The notes below the pieces were generated by a model. That model was not told the DNA's origin and searched no databases. It worked only from the letters and a program-made list of their open reading frames with translations. DNA of 64,000 nt from Proteus vulgaris (lineage in GTDB: Bacteria; Pseudomonadota; Gammaproteobacteria; Enterobacterales; Enterobacteriaceae): contig NZ_CP047345.1 of assembly GCF_011045815.1 (NCBI RefSeq), positions 107,207-171,206 on the forward strand, written 5' to 3'. Of this stretch, positions 59,746 through 64,000 are shown piece by piece; the stretch's first letter is position 1; each line of letters begins with the position of its first letter. The position numbers and the translations under genes were made by a program.

Positions 59746-59755
59746 GGGGGGCGGA

Positions 59756-60364
59756 ATGTTGGAACTGGATATTATTGGTGCGTGGGATGCAAGAGCCGTC
59801 AACCTCGATCAAGAAGAAGCTGATAGAAACGTCTACGAGTTCGATCTGACATTGTGGAACCTGCTATCCACTCTGGCAAAAGAACGTCCAGATGATGCGG
59901 CCTCACAATTTTCTTTGGGCATGGACACCGTTCAAAAGCTGTCACTGGCAACACCTTCCCAATTGGAAGCTCTGGCCTCTGGCGTGTTGATCTCTTTCAA
60001 ACTCGAAACAGCAGAGCAGAACATCATCACGCGACTCTCTGGCGACTACGACCCTGTAGTTTTTATCAACCATAGTGTTGATGAATTTGATGCTGCCTAC
60101 TGGTTGCTATTTAACCGCGTCGCATCGAGAGACCCGGAGATGGCAAAGGAAGTTTTCGGGGTTTCGAGAGAGCTTGCGGAGCTGGTGGCTAAGGCAACAG
60201 ACAGCCAGTTGCGCCACATGTCTGGAACAACGGTTACGCATTTTACGCTTCGTTTTGCTCCGAGCATCATTGAAGAAATTCTCGATGACAGCCGGGAAGA
60301 GTTAACACACCCGGTATTGAAAAAACTGCAACAGTCTCTACAGGGACGTGGGAGGTGGAGATGA
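59756..60364 (+). CDS. acaD: AcaD/SetD-like activator subunit
   Basis: A 202-residue cytoplasmic protein, mainly helical, starting at ATG 59756 behind GAGGGGGGCGG (the open frame extends upstream through the transglycosylase gene and is not used). It overlaps the FlhC-like gene by ATGA. In IncC and SXT elements the pair in this place forms an FlhD4C2-like activator of all transfer promoters. Sequence alone does not show an FlhD fold to me; the call rests on context and on the partner. Confidence 0.68.
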   Translation: MLELDIIGAWDARAVNLDQEEADRNVYEFDLTLWNLLSTLAKERPDDAASQFSLGMDTVQKLSLATPSQLEALASGVLISFKLETAEQNIITRLSGDYDPVVFINHSVDEFDAAYWLLFNRVASRDPEMAKEVFGVSRELAELVAKATDSQLRHMSGTTVTHFTLRFAPSIIEEILDDSREELTHPVLKKLQQSLQGRGRWR

Positions 60365-60912
60365 ACATTGGCAACTCTGGTACATTGGGTCGCTGGGTTA
60401 CAGCTCGACACATGGCCCTTGCTGGGTACATCACAAAAATCATCATGATCGAGACTGGTCTGACCTACAAACAGGTCAGACGGCTTTACCAGGATCTGGA
60501 GAGGGACGGATATACTCTGGAACGAAAATCCAGAACTTTCCGGGGTGGTGCGACACTGATTCATAGTCACACATCCAAGATACAGGCCTCTCTTCTAATG
60601 CAGCTCTACTTCAACATTGGTGGAGAAGCCGTGTTGCGGTCTGTGAACATCAAAGCCTTGAACAAGGCATTTAGAATGTATCACGCAATCCGCAAAGAAG
60701 TGCCCGGAATGAAAGGTGCTCGGTGGGCTCCGTTTGATATTACTGATGCCTGGTGTCTTGCTTCGGAGCTGAGAAGTGGGGACGCAATGCTGGAGGTGTG
60801 CGACAACTGCAAGTGTACGTACTTCACCTCTGTTAATCAAAGAACCTGCGTTGAATGTCCGTTCTGCAAAGAACAAGGAAGGCATGGTGGTGGGGAGAAA
60901 GAGTGTGCTTGA
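60361..60912 (+). CDS. acaC: AcaC/SetC-like (FlhC-type) master activator
   Basis: A 183-residue protein with the FlhC-type zinc site near the C-terminus, CDNCKCTYF...CVECPFC (C-x2-C ... C-x2-C), and a DNA-binding N-terminal part (TARHMALAGYITKIIMIET, YKQVRRLYQDLERDGY). FlhC binds DNA with FlhD. Expected targets here are the GCCC-AAAA-GGGC boxes upstream of traN, traF, rhs, the accessory blocks and parM. Last gene of its operon, followed by a terminator. Confidence 0.8.
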   Translation: MNIGNSGTLGRWVTARHMALAGYITKIIMIETGLTYKQVRRLYQDLERDGYTLERKSRTFRGGATLIHSHTSKIQASLLMQLYFNIGGEAVLRSVNIKALNKAFRMYHAIRKEVPGMKGARWAPFDITDAWCLASELRSGDAMLEVCDNCKCTYFTSVNQRTCVECPFCKEQGRHGGGEKECA

Positions 60913-60941
60913 GTAGACTATGACATTTCGGACCAGAAGAT

Positions 60942-60973
60942 GAGCGCCCAAACTTTGCGGCGCTCATTTTTTT
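60942..60973. terminator. Rho-independent terminator after acaC
   Basis: GAGCGCC-CAAACTTTGC-GGCGCTC then a T-run, between convergent acaC and the H-NS-like gene. Confidence 0.85.
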
Positions 60974-61391
60974 ACTTCTTCTGTGGGATACGGTAGCGCT
61001 CCAGCTCGACAGCTCCCAACCCCTTGAAAGCATCCGGGCGACGTCCTTGCCCACTCCACGAAACTCCGTCTTTTGAATATTTAGCATTATCAGGTTCTGA
61101 TCTGCTCGTGAACATTTCGTTGAGCAAGCCGATGTCCACACCGCAGGATTCCATGTCGCTCATTATTCGCTCAGCCTGAGCTCGCTTTTCTTTTTCTTCT
61201 TCTTCTCGCTTTTTGTACTCTTCCTCCAGTTCATTGAGAACGCCCTTCATTCTGTCAATGATCTCCCGAACTTCATCTAACGGGAGTCCTCGCAACAGGG
61301 TGCGAATGCGGCTTTTACGCTTTAACTCTGCGATTATTAACTCTCTACGTTCAGCCGCTGATAGCGTAGAGAACTCCTCGTGGTCTTTCAT
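60972..61391 (-). CDS. H-NS-like nucleoid protein
   Basis: A 139-residue protein. N-terminal and middle part form a coiled coil (LNELEEEYKKREEEEKEKRA); the C-terminus has the H-NS DNA-binding signature YSKDGVSWSGQGRRPDAFKG. Plasmid H-NS relatives silence horizontally acquired and transfer genes; IncC carries one (Acr2) near acaDC that represses transfer. It is the last gene of the parM operon on the minus strand, next to the activator it may antagonise. Confidence 0.85.
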   Translation of the reverse strand: MKDHEEFSTLSAAERRELIIAELKRKSRIRTLLRGLPLDEVREIIDRMKGVLNELEEEYKKREEEEKEKRAQAERIMSDMESCGVDIGLLNEMFTSRSEPDNAKYSKDGVSWSGQGRRPDAFKGLGAVELERYRIPQKK

Positions 61392-61392
61392 G

Positions 61393-61686
61393 TCATACGG
61401 AGCCCATCAGTTTTCCTTTAAGTGAATCACGTTGAGAGTTCAGTTTTGCGTCAGTCTGCACTGGCGAATTTTGATGCTGTGCAGGTTGACTCTCTGAACT
61501 CTGTTGCTCAAAAGACCCAATGTTGCCAGAAAATCGAAGAGAATAAAGACCCAATAGAGCAAGGGCGCGGAGCCGATCACTACGCGCCTTATGCTGCATC
61601 TGGGACAGTTCACGATAGAGCTCCGGAAAGGCTTGCTCCGATATGTTCAGATTAGATATTTTTCCATCCCATTTGCTACCAGCCAC
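61393..61686 (-). CDS. Small ParR/StbB-like candidate partner of ParM
   Basis: A 97-residue protein from GTG 61686 with AGGAGG ahead, between parM and the H-NS-like gene. The N-terminal half is basic and could bind DNA (LYRELSQMQHKARSDRLRAL); the C-terminal half is Gln/Ser-rich and disordered. Small basic proteins after ParM-type genes usually are the centromere-binding adaptors. Assignment is by position. Confidence 0.5.
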   Translation of the reverse strand: MAGSKWDGKISNLNISEQAFPELYRELSQMQHKARSDRLRALALLGLYSLRFSGNIGSFEQQSSESQPAQHQNSPVQTDAKLNSQRDSLKGKLMGSV

Positions 61687-61702
61687 AACGACCTCCTATC
61701 TA

Positions 61703-62686
61703 TCAGCCGCAGAACCAGAAGCCCCTGGCATTGGATGCCACGGATTCGTTGGGCAGTACGATCCTGCTCTTAGGGAAAAGCTCCTTGGCCGCATCTTGGT
61801 AAGCCTCGGCACCGCCGCCAGCCAGCAGAACTACGTCAGCATCCATCCCGTCCTCACGCATTGACTTCCGCATAGGGATCAAGGCGTTTTGAGCGACTTT
61901 GGTTGAGGCTTTCTTGAAGTAGTCTTTGATCGATACCTTTTCACCGTAGAGGAAGATTTCGGCCTTACCGGCACGAATAGCTTTCTCGATCTTTTCGATG
62001 CCAGGGGCACCGCCGTGGTCTTCCTGAATTAGCCGGTCCGTTTCCTGTAGCAACACCGACATCGCCTTGAGGCTGGTGCCAGATGAGTGATAGCGGACCT
62101 CTCCCTCTTCAAGAGCTACCCAGTCTACAGAAAAGAACCCAGGGTCAATTACAACGGTTTTTCCTCCCTGGATAATCTCCAGGAGGTCTTCATCTTTGGT
62201 TGAACTTACAACATCCATGTAAGCACCGGCAGGTTGAGGTACAACCACGACAGACTTAACCGCTACCGATCGTTTTGGCGTGATCTGGTGTTCACCCTCA
62301 AGCCGAGATTTCAACGCCTCTCTGCGCTCTACGTCCATGTACTGACTAACAGGCAGGCCAGTCACCAGCACATCGATCTCCTTCTGCTCGGACATCAGGA
62401 GTGCAGCGTAGAAAAGAGCCTTGTATGGATTGGTCGAAGGATAGTCGCCGTGAAGCTCACGCTCCCATCCTTGCAATCGGTCAGGCTCGACGCCTGCAAC
62501 CCATTTCTCTCCATCAATCACAACCTGAATGCAGGTCCCTGCACCGCCAGTTAACTGTTGTGGCATCAGTTCCAATGGACCTGCCCCCACCGGCATGACG
62601 ACTGTGCGAGCTTCCTCACCTTTATACCCCATTGCCATTTTCAGGTTGGAGTAACCAATATCCAAACCCAGAACAAATTGACTCAT
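61703..62686 (-). CDS. parM: ParM/StbA-like actin-type ATPase
   Basis: A 327-residue actin-like protein from ATG 62686 (GGAGG ahead; the frame opens at 62698). Phosphate-1 motif LGLDIGYSNLKMAMG, phosphate-2 VVIDPGFFSVDW and adenosine motif VVLLAGGGAEAY are present. ParM polymers push plasmid copies apart. Direct repeats GATTGCTTTT lie just upstream and may be the centromere or operator, and an AcaCD-like box stands about 100 bp upstream on this strand. Confidence 0.85.
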   Translation of the reverse strand: MSQFVLGLDIGYSNLKMAMGYKGEEARTVVMPVGAGPLELMPQQLTGGAGTCIQVVIDGEKWVAGVEPDRLQGWERELHGDYPSTNPYKALFYAALLMSEQKEIDVLVTGLPVSQYMDVERREALKSRLEGEHQITPKRSVAVKSVVVVPQPAGAYMDVVSSTKDEDLLEIIQGGKTVVIDPGFFSVDWVALEEGEVRYHSSGTSLKAMSVLLQETDRLIQEDHGGAPGIEKIEKAIRAGKAEIFLYGEKVSIKDYFKKASTKVAQNALIPMRKSMREDGMDADVVLLAGGGAEAYQDAAKELFPKSRIVLPNESVASNARGFWFCG

Positions 62687-62699
62687 GAAATCCTCCAAA

Positions 62700-62731
62700 G
62701 ATTGCTTTTAGATTGCTTTTCGATTGCTTGC
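62700..62731. repeat. Three 11-bp direct repeats upstream of parM
   Basis: GATTGCTTTT at 62700, 62711 and (GATTGCTTG) 62722, spaced exactly 11 bp, with a fourth related copy GGTTGCTTTT at 62804. One helical turn spacing suggests binding of the adaptor protein on one face. Confidence 0.65.
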
Positions 62732-62785
62732 CGCGTGTTGGATAGAGAATAAGGCTAAAAGCGGGGACAGATGGCCTGTGTAATT

Positions 62786-62798
62786 GCCCAAAAGGGGC
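62786..62798 (-). promoter_or_regulatory. AcaCD-like activator box upstream of parM
   Basis: GCCCAAAAGGGGC on the plus strand, GCCCCTTTTGGGC on the minus strand, about 100-112 bp before the parM start. Confidence 0.55.
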
Positions 62799-62819
62799 AT
62801 ATAGGTTGCTTTTCGGTGG

Positions 62820-63184
62820 CTTTTTGATCGTTGAGTAAGGGAACCTATGGGAACGCTGCACGGATAGGCTCAGATAAACAGACCTTACCCTCGCATCGAG
62901 AACCGCTTGCCCTCCAGCATCGAGAGACGGTGGTAAAGAGGCATTTGGAATCTTTGATGCCATATCCAATATATCTGGAATCTTTAAATATAGATTCATA
63001 TGTAAAGAGGCTGTGAAAGAATAAGAGCATCAAGATTCCAGATAGATAGAGGGAAATTTGACAAATTCCAAAGATGGGTTAGCCTAGTGACAGAACTAGA
63101 TTCCAGTATTGGAATAATCAGCTTTAAATTCCAGATAGATAGTTATGTGGATAGGAATTGGATAGGAATTGGGAGGGTATTGAG
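62820..63184. other. Repeat-rich intergenic region, candidate oriT / mobI control region
   Basis: No gene seen. It holds TGGAATCTTT at 62946 and 62976, ATTCCAGATAGATAG at 63035 and 63128, the near-palindrome TTCCAGTATTGGAA (63101-63114) and a tandem 11-mer GGATAGGAATT (63149, 63160). The common core is GGAAT/ATTCC in both orientations. In IncC and SXT elements oriT lies next to mobI, so this region is the best oriT candidate in the window; no nick site was identified. Confidence 0.45.
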
Positions 63185-63724
63185 GTGAGTCTACCAACAG
63201 AGCGATGGCTAGATCTGCTAGATCCGAAGCTCGAAGAAGAACGATCCGAGATAACAGAGGATCTGCTAGAGGCAGAGGGACGAGAGTTTGTTGCAGAGGT
63301 ACGGAGCAAACTGGATCACGCCTTAGCGGTTCTTGCTGTCGAGGCGCAGCAGGAAGCGGACATGTACTGGAACGCGCACAAATCAGCGCGTGAAGAAGCG
63401 TCAGAGGACGAACAAGGGCGTGTCGGTACACGGGTTCGCATTCTAGGCGTATCACTCGTTGCAGAGTGGTATCGCAACAGATTTGTCGAACAAGTTCCCG
63501 GACAAAAGAAAAGGGTTCTATCGACACATATCAAGAAGGGTCGCGGTCATGCCTACAGCATGTCGCACTTCAAGAAAGAGCCTGTCTGGGCACAAGAGTT
63601 GATCCAGCAAGTTGAAACCAGGTATGCCGTGTTAAGACAACGCGCCACTGCCTTAGCAAAAATTCGCCGGGCGCTAAACGAGTACGAGCGCCAGCTAAAC
63701 AAGACACATAGCGACGAGGTGTGA
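63185..63724 (+). CDS. mobI: MobI-like conjugative mobilisation protein
   Basis: A 179-residue protein, start taken as GTG 63185 (GGGAGG ahead; TTG 63158 is an alternative inside the tandem repeat). The N-terminal part is acidic and helical, the C-terminal part basic with HIKKGRGHAYSMSHFKKEP and WAQELIQQVETRYAVLRQRA, resembling the MobI auxiliary relaxase proteins of IncC/SXT as I recall them. Location beside a repeat-rich region fits. Confidence is limited because the family is poorly conserved. Confidence 0.55.
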   Translation: MSLPTERWLDLLDPKLEEERSEITEDLLEAEGREFVAEVRSKLDHALAVLAVEAQQEADMYWNAHKSAREEASEDEQGRVGTRVRILGVSLVAEWYRNRFVEQVPGQKKRVLSTHIKKGRGHAYSMSHFKKEPVWAQELIQQVETRYAVLRQRATALAKIRRALNEYERQLNKTHSDEV

Positions 63725-63728
63725 CAAC

Positions 63729-64000
63729 ATGACAGCATCTGTAGCGGCCACTGAATTGGCGAAACTGGGGAAATGTGAAGCGATGATCAAGAAAGTCGCC
63801 AGCCATCCTCGCCCTGCCCTGTCAAAGCGCCCACAATCGCCACAGGGGACAGATAGCACCCTTCGGGGTGAGTTCGCTCATTTCCGATATGAAGCGGCAG
63901 CCCTGCGTTTTATGAGCGGCACTGCGGGGGCTAAGCGTCGCATCTACCAGCTAGTGTTTTCAGCGACGGTAGCAGCGGGAGCATTGACAATGCTGGCGGC
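63729..64000 (+). CDS. Unknown protein after mobI (3' partial)
   Basis: Starts at ATG 63729, four bases after the mobI-like stop, and runs open past the window end (90 codons seen). Soluble basic N-terminal part (SHPRPALSKRPQSPQG), then FRYEAAALRFMSGTAGAKRR, and what looks like the beginning of a membrane segment (VFSATVAAGALTMLAA). Likely in one operon with mobI. Confidence 0.55.
   Translation, partial: MTASVAATELAKLGKCEAMIKKVASHPRPALSKRPQSPQGTDSTLRGEFAHFRYEAAALRFMSGTAGAKRRIYQLVFSATVAAGALTMLA

Noticed and set aside
1..64000. tRNA, rRNA or antibiotic-resistance genes
   Set aside because: None recognised on either strand.

Overview
The window is backbone DNA of a large conjugative plasmid, or a closely related integrative element, of Gammaproteobacteria. 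It is close in gene content and order to the IncC (IncA/C) plasmid and SXT/R391 ICE group. Evidence: an F-type transfer set (traW-traU-traN, then traF-traH-traG), an FlhDC-like activator pair (acaD/acaC type) after a lytic transglycosylase, a MobI-like gene near the right end, ssb/bet/exo recombination genes next to cobS/cobT-type genes, an rhs gene between the transfer blocks, and ParM-, H-NS-, KfrA- and Tus-like genes. No rRNA, tRNA, CRISPR array or resistance gene was seen. Both ends cut through genes (traW on the left, a gene after mobI on the right).

Layout. 1-5.3 kb: traW, an EAL-domain gene wedged into the operon, traU and traN. 5.3-6.9 kb: a lipoprotein and an AcaB/DUF1845-like gene on the minus strand. 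7-36 kb: about 40 small, mostly unrecognised genes on the plus strand. Among them are cobS, ssb, bet, exo, a DUF3150-type gene, cobT, two DNA methyltransferases, a ferredoxin, a large DndC-like protein, a YfbR-like nucleotidase and a Zn-finger/TOPRIM primase-like protein. One IS3-family element sits at 25492-26720. 36-43 kb: a RHH-like regulator and an Rhs protein with an EndoU-type toxin tip, a MafI-like immunity gene and an AT-rich tail holding a scrap of rhs core. 43-51.6 kb: small genes, a phosphatase-like protein, a tyrosine recombinase, a DnaQ-like exonuclease, a Tus homologue, KfrA and a UvrD-like helicase. 51.7-57.8 kb: traF, traH, traG. 57.8-64 kb: a candidate entry-exclusion gene, a Ner-like regulator, transglycosylase, acaD/acaC-type activator, an H-NS/ParM-type operon, an oriT-like repeat region and a mobI-like gene.

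The most interesting structure lies in the 7-36 kb block and is RNA-level. (1) Nearly every gene there is preceded by a short leader with the same logic: a GC-rich hairpin, a middle strand complementary to the hairpin loop, and a ribosome-binding region complementary to that same middle strand. Loop and ribosome-binding strands therefore compete for one partner. The sequences differ from gene to gene while the pairing is kept. (2) Eight groups of genes are each opened by a 20-29 nt element with invariant loop TAGCTGG, a covarying stem and a downstream CAGC able to form an H-type pseudoknot. I know of no description of either, but could not search.

Regulation: seven sites resembling GCCC(N)AAAAGGGC lie upstream of transfer and accessory units and are the likely targets of the FlhDC-like activator. 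A 16-bp palindrome, CTTTCACATGTGAAAG, occurs four times exactly. A third promoter type (TTGCAT, 15 nt, extended -10) heads three units. KfrA-type operators are shared by two loci.
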